56,005 nt of DNA, from positions 1-56,005 of the forward strand of contig NZ_SMKI01000002.1 in NCBI RefSeq assembly GCF_004348415.1. The letters are read 5' to 3'. The number at the start of each line of letters is the position of its first letter. Positions within the stretch are counted from its first letter, which is position 1. The notes under the pieces are model-generated. The model worked only from the letters and a program-made list of their open reading frames with translations, was not told where the DNA came from and made no database searches. Both the position numbers and the translations under genes were made by a program. Source of the DNA: Streptomyces hainanensis. Its GTDB lineage: Bacteria; Actinomycetota; Actinomycetes; Streptomycetales; Streptomycetaceae. Positions 36,894 through 45,850 of this stretch are shown in pieces.

Positions 36894-39800
36894 CAGGTCG
36901 ACGGCCGCGGCCCGGTCGAGCCGGGCACCGCGCTCGAACGCGGCGGCGTAGTCCGCCGCGAGCGTGTCGCGGAGGCGGGCGGCGAGCACGCCGGCGTCCC
37001 GGCCGCTCAGGTCGGGCATGCCACGGAGCCGCTCCGCCGCGCCCAACGCCTCGGCCGCCAGGGCCGGCTCGCCCCGCCGCTCGCACAGTTCGGCCAGGGC
37101 GACGCCGACCTTGGACAGGACCGGCATGTCCCAGACGTCGTTCACCTCTTCGAGCGCCGGGCCGAGGAGGGCGCCGGCCGCGCCGGCGTCGCCCTCGGAC
37201 AGCACCACCATGGCGAGGCCGGCCCGCAGCAGTGAACTCAGCTGGGGCTGGACGAAGGTGCGGCGCTCGACGTGCCGTAGCGCGCTCTCGTACTGCGCCC
37301 TGGCCTCGGCCATCTCGCCGGCCTCACGGGCCAGATCACCGAGGGCGAGCCGCACGTGCGCCACCTGGTAGCCGGCGCCGCGCTGGTCGGCGGCCTCGGC
37401 CAGGTCTGCCAACTCCTCACGCACTCCGAGGTGTTCGCCCTGCTCGGCCCGGACGAGGGCGAGCAGGGCGCGCAGCTGGTCCAGGTCGGTCTCGGCGCGC
37501 AGCTCACCCGCCAGCCGCAGCGCCTCCGACAACGACTCGCGGGCGGCGGCGAGTTCGCCGCGCTGCCGGTGCAGCACGCCGAGCGTGGTCAACGCCATGC
37601 CGAGCCCCCAGCGGTCCCCGGCCTCCCGGAACCCGGCCAGGGCCGGCTTCAGTTCCTCCCAGACCCCGTCGGGATCGCCGTCGTTCTCCCGGATCGTGGC
37701 CCGCATCAGCCGCAGCATCGCGCGGGTCCACGGGTCCGGGTGGTCGAGCGCCAGGTCGGAGGACCGCAGCCCCTCCCCGGTCCGGTCCATGAACATCGCG
37801 AGGGCCGGATGGAGCAGCGCGAGCACCGCCGGGTGCGGGGACTCCCCGCCGGGCTCCACCAGTTCGGTTCTCAGCCCCTCGGCCTCCGCCCACGCCTCGG
37901 CCGGGCGGCCGGCCGAGGCGGTGCTGAGCACGTACAGGGCCCTGGCCACCGTCCTGGCCGCCCACGGCGACTCGCCCGGCACGTCGAGCGCGAACCGCAG
38001 CCAGTGGGCGGCCTCCGCGTGGCTGCCGCGCATCGTCCAGTACAGGCCGAGGGCCGCGACGAGGCGGACCGCGGTGTCCGCGTCCCCCACCGCCGCGGCG
38101 TGGTGCAGGGCGGCCAGCAGGTTGTCGCGCTCCGCGTTCAGCGTGGCCAGCCACGCCAGTTGGTCGTGGCCGCGCAGATGCGGCTCCGCCGTCTCCGCGA
38201 GCCGCAGGAAGTGCGCGGCGTGCGCGTCCCGCACCCGGCGCGTCAACCCGGCCGCCGCCAGCCGCTCCGCGCCGTACTCGCGCAACGTCTCCAGCATCCG
38301 GAACCGTGGTCCCGACGGGTCGCCGCCGTCGGCGAGCTGGAGCAGCGAGCGGTCGGCGAGCGAGGTCAGCGCCTCCAGGGCCTCGCCGGCCGCCACCCCG
38401 CACACCCCCTCGGCGCTCGCCGGGGTGACGCCGCCGGCGAACACCGCCAGCCGCTCGGCGAGCCGCCGCTCGTCGTCGGTCAGCAGCTCCCAGCTCCAGT
38501 CGACCACCGCGCGCAGCGTCTGGTGCCGGGGCAGGGCGGTGCGGCTGCCCGCGGACAGCAGCCGGAACCGGTCGTCCAGCCGGGACGCCAGATGGTCGGG
38601 GTCGAGGGTGCGCAGCCGCGCCGCGGCCAACTCGATGGCGAGCGGCAGCCCGTCGAGCCGGTGGCAGATCTCGCGCACCGCGCCGACGTTCCCCTCGTGC
38701 ACCGCGAAGCCGGGCCGGACCGCGGCCGCCCGGTCGGCGAGGAGCCGCACGGCCGGGCTGGCGGCCGCCTCCTCGGCGCCCGCCGCGGGCGCCGGCAGCC
38801 GCAGCGGCTCCACGGGCGACAGCACCTCGCCGAAGATGCCCAACGGTTCGCGACTGGTCGCCAGCACCCGCAACCGGGGGCAGCGGCCCAGGAGTTGGTC
38901 GGCGAGCCGGGCCGCCGCGTCCACCAGGTGCTCGCAGTTGTCCAACAGCAGCAGCGTCGGGCCGCGGGACAGCGAGTCGACCAGCAGGTCGAGCGTGCCC
39001 CTGGGGGTGGTGGTCGCGCGGCGCGGTTCGAGGAGGGCGGCCGGCCCGCCGCCCAGCGTGTCAAGCACGGCGCGGGCCACGTCCTCCGGGTCGGTCACCG
39101 AGGCCAGCTCCACCAGCCAGGTGCCACCCGCGAAGCCGTCGGCGTGCTCGGCGGCGGCCGTGGTGGCGAGCCGGGTCTTGCCGGCGCCGCCCGGGCCGAC
39201 CAGCGTGACGAGCCGCGCCTCCGTGAGCCGCTTGCCGATCAGCCGCAGCTCCTCGTCCCGGCCGACGAAGCTGGTCAGCGCCGCCCGCAGGTTCCCCGCC
39301 GGCGCGTGACCCGGCGCGTGACCCGGCGCGAGCGGGGCCAGCGCCGGGTCGGCGCGCAGCACCGACAGGTGCAGCTCGCGCAGCTCGGGCGCCGGGTCGG
39401 TGCCCAACTCGTCGGCCAGCAGCGCCCGGTACTCCTCGTAGCCGGCCAGCGCCTCGGCCTGCCGGCCGGCCGCGTAGCGGGCGCGCATCAGCAGCCCGCG
39501 CGGCCGCTCGCGCAGCGGGTGCTCGGCGACCAGCGACTCGAGATCGGCCAGCACCACGGCCAGCGCGGCCGCCGGCCGCCCGGCGGCCAACTCGGCCTCG
39601 GCCAGGTCCTCGACCGCCGCCCGCCGCAGCTCGTCGAGCCGGGCGACGGGCGCCGCGGCGTACGGCGCGTCTCCCGCGTCGGCCAGCGCGGGGCCGCGCC
39701 ACAGCGCCAGCGCCGCGCGCAGCGGCCCGGCGGCCGCGCCGGGCTCGCCCCGACCGAGCGCCCGCCGGCCCTCGGCGGCCAGCCGCTCGAACCTGGCCGC

Positions 39801-40097
39801 GTCCACCGCGTCCGGCGCCACGGCCAGCCGGTAGCCGCCGGGCTCGGAGACGATCAGGCCGGGCTCCGGCAGGGCCCGGCGCAGCCGGGAGACGAGGGAC
39901 TGGAGCGCGTTGGCCCGGTCGCCGGGCGCCGCGCCCCCGTCCGCCCACAGCGCCTCGGCCAGGGCCTCGCCGCGCACCGGCGAACCGGCGTCCAGGGCGA
40001 GGCGGATCAGCAGCGCCCGCAGCCGCGCCCCGCCGAGGACGACGGCGTCGCCCTGGGACGAGGTGACCTGGAGTGGCCCGAGGATGCCGACCTGCAC
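36789..40097 (-). CDS. AfsR/SARP-type regulator with NB-ARC and TPR domains
   Basis: The protein of about 1,100 aa has the AfsR layout. A winged-helix SARP DNA-binding domain is followed by the bacterial transcriptional activation domain ('FERLAAEGRRAL' to 'ELREL', about 100-245). An NB-ARC STAND ATPase follows, with P-loop 'LVGPGGAGKTRLA', Walker B 'TLLLLDNCEHLVD' and 'GLPLAIELAAARLRTL'. The rest is TPR-like ('AAARESLSEALRLAGEL'). Such proteins activate secondary metabolism when phosphorylated or ligand-bound. GTG at 40097 ('QVGILGPLQV') matches the usual family start; GTG at 40121 would add eight residues. The last about 35 residues are antisense to the ABC permease and look unlike the family, so the original stop may have been lost. 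The direct target is unknown. Confidence 0.9.
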   Translation of the reverse strand: MQVGILGPLQVTSSQGDAVVLGGARLRALLIRLALDAGSPVRGEALAEALWADGGAAPGDRANALQSLVSRLRRALPEPGLIVSEPGGYRLAVAPDAVDAARFERLAAEGRRALGRGEPGAAAGPLRAALALWRGPALADAGDAPYAAAPVARLDELRRAAVEDLAEAELAAGRPAAALAVVLADLESLVAEHPLRERPRGLLMRARYAAGRQAEALAGYEEYRALLADELGTDPAPELRELHLSVLRADPALAPLAPGHAPGHAPAGNLRAALTSFVGRDEELRLIGKRLTEARLVTLVGPGGAGKTRLATTAAAEHADGFAGGTWLVELASVTDPEDVARAVLDTLGGGPAALLEPRRATTTPRGTLDLLVDSLSRGPTLLLLDNCEHLVDAAARLADQLLGRCPRLRVLATSREPLGIFGEVLSPVEPLRLPAPAAGAEEAAASPAVRLLADRAAAVRPGFAVHEGNVGAVREICHRLDGLPLAIELAAARLRTLDPDHLASRLDDRFRLLSAGSRTALPRHQTLRAVVDWSWELLTDDERRLAERLAVFAGGVTPASAEGVCGVAAGEALEALTSLADRSLLQLADGGDPSGPRFRMLETLREYGAERLAAAGLTRRVRDAHAAHFLRLAETAEPHLRGHDQLAWLATLNAERDNLLAALHHAAAVGDADTAVRLVAALGLYWTMRGSHAEAAHWLRFALDVPGESPWAARTVARALYVLSTASAGRPAEAWAEAEGLRTELVEPGGESPHPAVLALLHPALAMFMDRTGEGLRSSDLALDHPDPWTRAMLRLMRATIRENDGDPDGVWEELKPALAGFREAGDRWGLGMALTTLGVLHRQRGELAAARESLSEALRLAGELRAETDLDQLRALLALVRAEQGEHLGVREELADLAEAADQRGAGYQVAHVRLALGDLAREAGEMAEARAQYESALRHVERRTFVQPQLSSLLRAGLAMVVLSEGDAGAAGALLGPALEEVNDVWDMPVLSKVGVALAELCERRGEPALAAEALGAAERLRGMPDLSGRDAGVLAARLRDTLAADYAAAFERGARLDRAAAVDLLRAAAVGPDGQGEEHREQAGRPQQRADDRPGDGA

Positions 40098-40365
40098 ACC
40101 GGTCAGTCTCTCACCGGCCACGACTCCGGAAGGTAAACGATTGGACAGGCCGCGCCCGGGTTCGTAGGGTCGGCGATCGTGTTCACCCCCGAAGCCGACA
40201 GACGCTAGCCACCGGTTGTCCGGTGGCCGCCCGCGTTCTCATCACCGCCCCCGCCGCGGGGCGTCCCGGGCCGTGATCCGTCCGCTGATCACCTCTGCCG
40301 TCACCGGATGGCCGGCGTAGCCGTCTCCTGTCGATTCCAGCCGCTTCGTGGTTGTGGGGTTCGCT

Positions 40366-41568
40366 GTGCCGTTCTTCCTTTATGTCCTTTCCCTGGCGGT
40401 CCTCGCCCAGGGAACGAGTGAGTTCATGCTGGCCGGCCTGGTGCCGGACATCGCCGCCGACCTCGGTGTCTCGGTGCCGGCCGCCGGGGCGCTGACCTCG
40501 GCCTTCGCGGTCGGGATGATCGTCGGCGCGCCGCTGATGGCGGTGGTGTCGATGCGGTGGCCGCGCCGCCGGGCGCTGCTGGCCTTCCTGGTCACCTTCC
40601 TCGCCGTGCACGTCGTCGGCGCGGTGACCACCAGTTATCCGCTGCTGCTCGCCACCCGGGTGGTGGCGGCGCTGGCCAACGCCGGCTTCCTGGCGGTCGC
40701 CCTGGCCACGGCCGCCGCGCTGGTGGCGCCGGACGCCAAGGGCCGGGCCACCTCGGTGCTGCTCGGCGGCGTCACGCTGGCCTGCGTCGCCGGCGTGCCG
40801 GGCGGCGCGCTGCTCGGCCAACTCTGGGGTTGGCGCTCGGCGTTCTGGGCCGTGGCGCTGATCTCGGTGCCGGCGGTGGTGGCCATCGTGCGGTCCGTGC
40901 CCGGCGACGTGCCCGCCGCCGCCGCCGTCGGTGGCGCGGGCGGAGCGGGCGGCGCTCGCGGTGAGCTGCGGGCGCTGCGGCGGCCCCGGCTGCTGGTCGT
41001 GCTGCTGCTCGGCGCGCTGGTGAACGGCGCGACGTTCTGCACCTTCACCTATCTCGCGCCGCTGGCCACCGACGTGACCGGTCTGGCCGACGGCTGGGTG
41101 CCGGCGCTGCTGGCGCTCTTCGGCATCGGCTCGTTCCTGGGCGTCACGCTGGGCGGCCGGTTCGCCGACAGCCGGCCGCTGCCGCTGCTCGCGGGCGGCG
41201 GCGTGGCGCTGTTCGCCGGCTGGGTGGTGCTCGGCCTGACGGCCGGCGTGCCGGCGGCGGTGGTGCCGCTGGTCCTGGTCCAGGGCACGCTGTCGTTCGC
41301 GGTGGGCTCCACGCTGATCGCGCGGGCCCTCTACGAGGCGGTCGACGCGCCACGCCTCGGCGGCGGCTTCGCCACCGCCGCGCTCAACGTCGGCGCGGCC
41401 CTCGGCCCCTGGGCCGGCGGCCTGGCCATCGACACCGGCCACGGCTACCGCTCCGCGCCCTGGGTGAGCGCGGCTCTCGCCGCCGTGGCGCTCGCGACGG
41501 CGGCGGCCGCCTGGCTGTCGACACGGGCCGCGACGCGGCCCGCACGGGCCGCCGCGCCCGCGGAGTAG
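40366..41568 (+). CDS. MFS drug exporter, Cmx/CmlR-like
   Basis: The 400-aa transporter has 12 predicted membrane helices and the chloramphenicol-exporter start 'LYVLSLAVLAQGTSEFML' (motif G-T-S-E-F-M). It also has 'SMRWPRRRALLAFLVTFL' (motif A-like loop) and 'LGGVTLACVAGVPGGALLG'. Close family members (Cmx, CmlR, CmrA) export chloramphenicol; others export sugars or arabinose-like compounds. GTG at 40366 was selected because homologues begin at 'PFFLYVL'. It converges on a TetR gene and may be independent of it. Confidence 0.88.
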   Translation: MPFFLYVLSLAVLAQGTSEFMLAGLVPDIAADLGVSVPAAGALTSAFAVGMIVGAPLMAVVSMRWPRRRALLAFLVTFLAVHVVGAVTTSYPLLLATRVVAALANAGFLAVALATAAALVAPDAKGRATSVLLGGVTLACVAGVPGGALLGQLWGWRSAFWAVALISVPAVVAIVRSVPGDVPAAAAVGGAGGAGGARGELRALRRPRLLVVLLLGALVNGATFCTFTYLAPLATDVTGLADGWVPALLALFGIGSFLGVTLGGRFADSRPLPLLAGGGVALFAGWVVLGLTAGVPAAVVPLVLVQGTLSFAVGSTLIARALYEAVDAPRLGGGFATAALNVGAALGPWAGGLAIDTGHGYRSAPWVSAALAAVALATAAAAWLSTRAATRPARAAAPAE

Positions 41569-41574
41569 GGCGTC

Positions 41575-41609
41575 CGCGGCTCCTCGTGCCACCGGCACGG
41601 GGAGCCGCG
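41575..41609. terminator. Bidirectional terminator between MFS and TetR genes
   Basis: Two 16-nt arms (41575-41590 and 41594-41609) pair with one mismatch around an ACC loop, centred between the convergent stops at 41568 and 41630. Confidence 0.7.
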
Positions 41610-41629
41610 CCGCCCAGGCCGGCCCGGCC

Positions 41630-42226
41630 TCAGGGCATGGCCGCCGTGAGGAGGGCCTCGGCCGCCGCGTGGGCGGCCTCGGCGGCGTGGGACTCGTCGG
41701 CGATGGCGAAGCTGACGACCGCGCCCTCGTGCAGGCTGAGCAGCTGGACGGCCAGCTGGTCGGGGTCGGCGGCGCCGGCCGCCGTGAGCTCGCGGTGGAA
41801 CAGGTCCCGCAGCCACTTCTTCTCGGCGACGATCACCTGCCGCCCCGGGTGCTCGGGCTCCGGCAGCTCGGCGAAGGCGTTGATGAAGCTGCATCCCCGG
41901 TCGGACTCGCCCAGCCACTCGGGCAGCACCTCGAACGGCACCAGGACCCGGCGAGCCGGGTCGTCGCCGACGGCCGCCAGGTGCTCGCCGAGGAGGTCGC
42001 GCCAGCGCTGGTCGCGGGTCTCCAGGTAGGCGACCAGCAGGCCGTCCTTGGAGCCGAACCGGTCGTAGAGGGTGCGCTTGGTGACGCCGGACTCGGCCGC
42101 GATGGTGTCGACCCCGACGGCGTGGATCCCGCGCCGGTAGAACAGCTCGGAGGCGACGGCCAGGATGCGCCGGGCGCCCGGGGTCAGTCGGTCGGCGCGG
42201 GCGGCGCCACTCGTGGCCCGAGACAT
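41630..42226 (-). CDS. TetR-family repressor
   Basis: The 198-aa regulator has the TetR helix-turn-helix at about 14-60: 'ARRILAVASELFYRRGIHAV', 'VDTIAAESGVTKRTLYDRFG', 'SKDGLLVAYLETRDQ'. The ligand-binding half has 'GCSFINAFAELPEPEHPG' with a Cys, and 'VQLLSLHEGAVVSFAI', as in the AcrR/YcdC-like group that controls MFS or oxidoreductase genes. The ATG at 42226 is used; an ATG 21 nt upstream is less likely. It should bind the paired ACTTCACAG repeats just upstream, controlling itself and the divergent small gene. Confidence 0.9.
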   Translation of the reverse strand: MSRATSGAARADRLTPGARRILAVASELFYRRGIHAVGVDTIAAESGVTKRTLYDRFGSKDGLLVAYLETRDQRWRDLLGEHLAAVGDDPARRVLVPFEVLPEWLGESDRGCSFINAFAELPEPEHPGRQVIVAEKKWLRDLFHRELTAAGAADPDQLAVQLLSLHEGAVVSFAIADESHAAEAAHAAAEALLTAAMP

Positions 42227-42240
42227 CGGATTCCCCCTTG

Positions 42241-42295
42241 ACTTCACAGGTCGGTATACCTAAGGTCGGGATCGGAACTTCACAGATCAGTATAG
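42241..42295. promoter_or_regulatory. Paired 19-bp direct repeats: TetR operators
   Basis: ACTTCACAGGTCGGTATAC (42241-42259) and ACTTCACAGATCAGTATAG (42277-42295) are direct repeats with three differences, 36 bp apart. The GTATA part of each can serve as a -10-like element, one for each divergent gene. The arrangement suggests two binding sites for the adjacent TetR protein. Confidence 0.6.
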
Positions 42296-42308
42296 TCGGG
42301 AGGCTTCG

Positions 42309-42494
42309 ATGGAGCGGATGCTGCGGCCACTGGCCCGATTCGTGCGTGATGTCGGCTTCGGAATCCACGCGGGGAACGCCATCCGGCACGGCCGGCCCCT
42401 GGGTCCGACCACCCGGGACGCCACCGCGCGGCCGCCGGCCGCCGCGCGGGTGTCGCCGCCGGCGCCGCGGAACCGGCGGCTGCTCGGCGGCTGA
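42309..42494 (+). CDS. Small hypothetical protein (61 aa)
   Basis: The frame encodes 'MERMLRPLARFVRDVGFGIH' then a Pro/Arg-rich tail. The N-terminal half could be an amphipathic helix; the tail is low complexity. Support for a real gene comes from the sequence upstream: GGGAGG at 42298-42303 with good spacing to the ATG, directly after the TetR operator pair. No homologue is recognised. It may simply be the leader of a decayed target gene of the repressor. Confidence 0.45.
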   Translation: MERMLRPLARFVRDVGFGIHAGNAIRHGRPLGPTTRDATARPPAAARVSPPAPRNRRLLGG

Positions 42495-42583
42495 GTGCGC
42501 GCCGGGCGCGGGCCGGGCGCGGGCCGGCGCGGTTATCGTGAGCGGGGGCGGCGGCCGGACAGGTCGCCGCGGTGGGAGGCGGC

Positions 42584-42769
42584 ATGTATGTCCTGAACGT
42601 CATCGAGGCGCTGTTCCTGCCGGGCAGCCGCCACACCCACGACGAGCGGCGGCGACAGGAGCTCACCCGGGACGAGGAGGGCGACGCCGACCAGGGGCGC
42701 GGCCCGATAGACCTCGACTCCGGCCGCGTCCTCATCACCCTTCCCGCGGCGCCTCCGCCGCACCGCTGA
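42584..42769 (+). CDS. Small hypothetical protein (61 aa)
   Basis: The protein reads 'MYVLNVIEALFLPGSRHTHD' continuing with 'RRRQELTRDEEGDADQGRG' and 'PIDLDSGRVLITLP'. It has a hydrophobic N-terminal strand followed by a charged stretch. I have a recollection of similar short streptomycete proteins of unknown role. It converges with the PLP dehydratase, overlapping its 3' end by 35 bp. The GGTGGGAGG-type Shine-Dalgarno near 42570 supports the start. Confidence 0.6.
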   Translation: MYVLNVIEALFLPGSRHTHDERRRQELTRDEEGDADQGRGPIDLDSGRVLITLPAAPPPHR

Positions 42770-43670
42770 GCGAACCCAGGTCGGTGTTGGCGCCGCACAG
42801 CACCACGCACACCTCCTCGCCGGGCGCCGGCTCCGGCGCCCCGGCCACGGCCGCCGCGGCGGCGTGTTCGACGGCGAGCCGGTGGTCCCGCCACAGCCGC
42901 CGTCGGGTCTCCACGACGGCCGCGTCCGACACCAGCACCGAGTCGACGTGCGGTTCCCCGGCCCAGCGCAGCGCCTCCGCCGAGACCCGGCGGGCGCCGA
43001 GCGAGTCGGCCGCGACCGAGTCGACGGGCACGTCCACCGGCTCCCCGGCCGCCAGCGCCGCGTTCAGGCACCGGCAGTTCTCGGGTTCGACGGCGACCAC
43101 CCGGATCCCGTGCGCGGCGGCGGCCGCCGCCACCCCGGAGAACAGGCCGCCACCGCCCACCGCGACCACCACCGTGGAGACCGCGGGCCGGGCCGCGGCG
43201 ATCTCGTCCAGCAGCGTGCCGGCGCCGGCGGCGATCAGCGGATGGTCGTAGGCGTGCGAGGCCAACGCCCCGCTTTCGGCCGCGAACTCGGCGCAGGCGG
43301 CCGCCGCCTCGGCGTACTCCCGCCCCACCCGCCGCACCTCGGCGCCCAACTCCCGCAGCCTGGCCAGCTTCACCGCGGGCACCGTCTCCGGCACGAAGAC
43401 CGTGGCCCGGATCCCGCGCTGCCCGGCCGCCCAGGCGCAGGCCAACCCCGCGTTCCCGCCCGAGGCGATGGTGATGCCGGCCGCCGGCATCTCGCCGCGC
43501 TCCAGCTGGGCGGTGGTGAAGTTCAGCGCGCCGCGCGCCTTGAACGTGCCGGTGTGCTGGAGGTGTTCGAGCGCGAACGACCGCCCGGCGCCCACCGGGG
43601 CCACCACCACCGGCCGCACCCGCCCCGCGATCCGACCGCCCGCCGCCTTCACGTCGTCATAGCTGATCAC
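42735..43670 (-). CDS. PLP-dependent threonine/serine dehydratase-like protein
   Basis: The 311-aa enzyme is a fold-type II PLP protein: catalytic Lys in 'HTGTFKARGALNFTT', substrate loop 'ASGGNAGLACAWAA', phosphate-binding glycine loop 'VAVGGGGLFSGVAA', and C-terminal 'VVLCGANTDLGSL'. Members deaminate threonine or serine to ketoacids; some are serine racemases. There is no regulatory ACT domain, so a catabolic or racemase role is more likely than biosynthetic IlvA. The start is GTG at 43670 after GGAG. It is transcribed away from the amidohydrolase, with 130 bp between the starts. Confidence 0.88.
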   Translation of the reverse strand: MISYDDVKAAGGRIAGRVRPVVVAPVGAGRSFALEHLQHTGTFKARGALNFTTAQLERGEMPAAGITIASGGNAGLACAWAAGQRGIRATVFVPETVPAVKLARLRELGAEVRRVGREYAEAAAACAEFAAESGALASHAYDHPLIAAGAGTLLDEIAAARPAVSTVVVAVGGGGLFSGVAAAAAAHGIRVVAVEPENCRCLNAALAAGEPVDVPVDSVAADSLGARRVSAEALRWAGEPHVDSVLVSDAAVVETRRRLWRDHRLAVEHAAAAAVAGAPEPAPGEEVCVVLCGANTDLGSLSGAAEAPREG

Positions 43671-43799
43671 GCTCCTCAGCCTAGTTCGGGCGCGCCGCCG
43701 AACCCGCGGAGAGGCGGACAACGGCCACCGGAATCGGTCCTGCCAGGTCAGGCGGGGTGAAGACAGGACCAACCGGGCCCTGGGATAGGTTCATCAGCC

Positions 43800-45017
43800 A
43801 TGGACATCGCGATCAGATCAGGTCATGTCGTGCCGGTGGACGGCGAGCCCATCGAGGGTGGGACCGTGCTCGTCCTCGGCGGCAGGATCGCCGCCGTGGG
43901 GCCGGACGCCGAGGTCACCGTGCCGGAGGGGGTGCCCACGGTCGACGCGGCCGGGAAGTGGGTGCTGCCCGGGTTCGTCGAGGCGCACGGGCACATCGGC
44001 GTCCACGAGGAGGCCGAGGGCTGGGCCGGCCAGGACACCAACGAGATGACCGACCCCAACGGCGCCCGGATGCGGGCGCTCGACGCCATCAACCCGGCCG
44101 ACACCGGCTTCGCCGACGCCCTCGCCGGCGGCGTCACCAGCGCCGTGATCAAGCCGGGCTCCGGGAACCCGATAGGCGGTCAGACCGTCGCCGTGAAGTG
44201 CTGGGGCCGCACCGTCGACGACATGCTGGTCCGGCAGCCGGTCAGCGTGAAGAGCGCGCTCGGCGAGAACCCCAAGCGGGTCTACGGCGAGAAGAAGCAA
44301 CTGCCGTCCACCCGGCAGGGCGTGGCCGCCGTGATCAGGGACGCCTTCACCAGGGCCCAGGACTACCAGGCCAAGCGGGAGTACGCGGCCACCGAGGGCA
44401 AGCCGTTCGAGCGCGACCCCAGCCTCGAGGTGCTGGTCAAGGTGCTCGCCGGCGAACTGCCCTGGTGCCAGCACACCCACCGCGCCGACGACATCGCCAC
44501 CGCGCTGCGGCTGGCCGACGAGTTCGGCTACCGGGTCATCATCAACCACGCCACCGAGGCGCACCTGATGGCCGACGAGATCGCCCGCCGGGAGATCCCG
44601 GTGATCAGCGGCCCGCTCTTCACCACCCGCAGCAAGGTGGAGCTGCGGGAGCGCACCCTGGCCAACCCGGGCATCCTGGCCCGGGCCGGCGTGAAGGTGG
44701 CCATCACCACCGACCACCCCGTGGTGCCGATCAACTTCCTGGTGCACCAGGTCACGCTGAGCGTCAAGGAGGGCCTGGACCGCGGTGAGGCGATCCGCAC
44801 CATCACCGCCAACCCCGCCGAGATCATGGGCCTCGACGACCGCGTCGGCTCGCTGAAGCCGGGCCTCGACGGCGACGTGGTGATCTGGTCGGGCGACCCG
44901 CTCGACGTGATGAGCCGCGCGCTGCGGGTCTTCGTCGAGGGGCGCGAGGTCTACACCTACGACGAGGAGAAGCGGGTCGGCCAGGTGCTCGACCCCTACT
45001 TCCGCGAGACCGTCTGA
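43800..45017 (+). CDS. Amidohydrolase (imidazolonepropionase-like)
   Basis: The 405-aa protein is a metal-dependent amidohydrolase. The N-terminal beta-sandwich strand pattern 'GGTVLVLGGRIAAVGPDAEV' precedes 'LPGFVEAHGHIGVHEE' with the metal-binding H-x-H. Further candidate ligands are His in 'WCQHTHRADD' and 'IINHATEAHLMAD', and the catalytic Asp in 'ITTDHPVVP'. The C-terminal 'LDDRVGSLKPGLDGDVVIW' completes the sandwich. The substrate is not predictable; related proteins act on cyclic amides or peptides. It ends just before the large inverted repeat ahead of the TetR gene. Confidence 0.9.
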   Translation: MDIAIRSGHVVPVDGEPIEGGTVLVLGGRIAAVGPDAEVTVPEGVPTVDAAGKWVLPGFVEAHGHIGVHEEAEGWAGQDTNEMTDPNGARMRALDAINPADTGFADALAGGVTSAVIKPGSGNPIGGQTVAVKCWGRTVDDMLVRQPVSVKSALGENPKRVYGEKKQLPSTRQGVAAVIRDAFTRAQDYQAKREYAATEGKPFERDPSLEVLVKVLAGELPWCQHTHRADDIATALRLADEFGYRVIINHATEAHLMADEIARREIPVISGPLFTTRSKVELRERTLANPGILARAGVKVAITTDHPVVPINFLVHQVTLSVKEGLDRGEAIRTITANPAEIMGLDDRVGSLKPGLDGDVVIWSGDPLDVMSRALRVFVEGREVYTYDEEKRVGQVLDPYFRETV

Positions 45018-45037
45018 TCCTCGGCCCACCCGGCCAA

Positions 45038-45077
45038 AATCTTGCCGTGGCGGAAACTTTGCCGCCACGGCAAGATT
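45038..45077. promoter_or_regulatory. Perfect inverted repeat (16-bp arms) before the TetR gene
   Basis: AATCTTGCCGTGGCGG (45038-45053) and CCGCCACGGCAAGATT (45062-45077) are exact complements around AAACTTTG. It lies 20 nt after the amidohydrolase stop and 16 nt before the TetR ATG. It is positioned as operator and promoter of the TetR/monooxygenase unit, and could double as terminator of the upstream gene. Confidence 0.7.
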
Positions 45078-45093
45078 AGCTACGGTGGTCCGC

Positions 45094-45735
45094 ATGACAC
45101 CGGACGGCGACGCTCCCCTCGGCCTGCGGGAGCGCAAGAAGCGAGAGACCCGCGTCGCGCTGAGCCGCGCCACCATCCGGCTGTGCGTCGAGCGCGGCTG
45201 GGAGAACGTGACGGTGGAGGACATCGCCGCCGCCGCGAACGTCTCGGTGCGCACCTTCCGCAACTACTTCGCCGGCAAGGCCGAGGCGGTCGCCGCCAGC
45301 CACGTGGAGCGCATGCTGCGGATCGCCGACGAACTGCGCGCCCGGCCGGCGGCCGAGCCGCTGTGGGACGCGGTCACCGCCGCCGTCCTCGCCGAGTTCG
45401 GCGCGCCGGGCGACCAGGCCGACCAGGCCGTCGCCGAATCGCCCCACGCCCGACGCTGGCGCGACGGCGTCCGGCTGATGCTCGCCGAACCGGCCCTGCA
45501 GGGCGAGATCGTCAAGGCGAACGCCGCCGCCCAGGGCGAGTTGGCCAGGGCCGTCGCCGAGCGCACCGACGGCGACGCGGCCCACGACGTCTATCCGAAA
45601 CTGCTGGCCGCCGTCGTCAGCGCCGCCAGCTCGGTGGCCGTCGAGCACAGCCTGACGGCCGAACCCCCGACCGCCGTCGGCCCGCTCCTGGCCGAGGTGT
45701 TGGAGCGGCTGGCCATGGGCCTCCGCGCGCCGTAG
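45094..45735 (+). CDS. TetR-family regulator
   Basis: The 213-aa regulator has an N-terminal helix-turn-helix: 'LRERKKRETRVALSRATIRL', 'VTVEDIAAAANVSVRTFRNY', 'FAGKAEAVAASHVERM'. A C-terminal ligand domain with 'SPHARRWRDGVRLMLAEPAL' places it with the MftR/TetR group common beside FAD monooxygenases. The ATG at 45094 is favoured over GTG at 45085. It follows the 16-bp-arm inverted repeat and precedes the monooxygenase by 115 bp, so it likely represses both. The inducer is probably an aromatic or drug-like substrate of that enzyme (inference). Confidence 0.9.
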   Translation: MTPDGDAPLGLRERKKRETRVALSRATIRLCVERGWENVTVEDIAAAANVSVRTFRNYFAGKAEAVAASHVERMLRIADELRARPAAEPLWDAVTAAVLAEFGAPGDQADQAVAESPHARRWRDGVRLMLAEPALQGEIVKANAAAQGELARAVAERTDGDAAHDVYPKLLAAVVSAASSVAVEHSLTAEPPTAVGPLLAEVLERLAMGLRAP

Positions 45736-45850
45736 GCGCGAACGCGCCCCTCGAACGCCCCCCTGTCAGGACCGAAGTCACCCGGCTGTTCCCCGGGCGG
45801 TCCCCCCTGCCGTTTTCCGATCGGACACATCCCCCCGAGGAGTGCGAACC

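Noticed and set aside
33456-42226. A secondary-metabolite gene cluster built on the AfsR-like regulator, DrrAB exporter and drug MFS pump.
   Set aside because: No PKS, NRPS, terpene, RiPP or tailoring core enzyme is found around them. The FAD monooxygenase further right has its own TetR and no partners.
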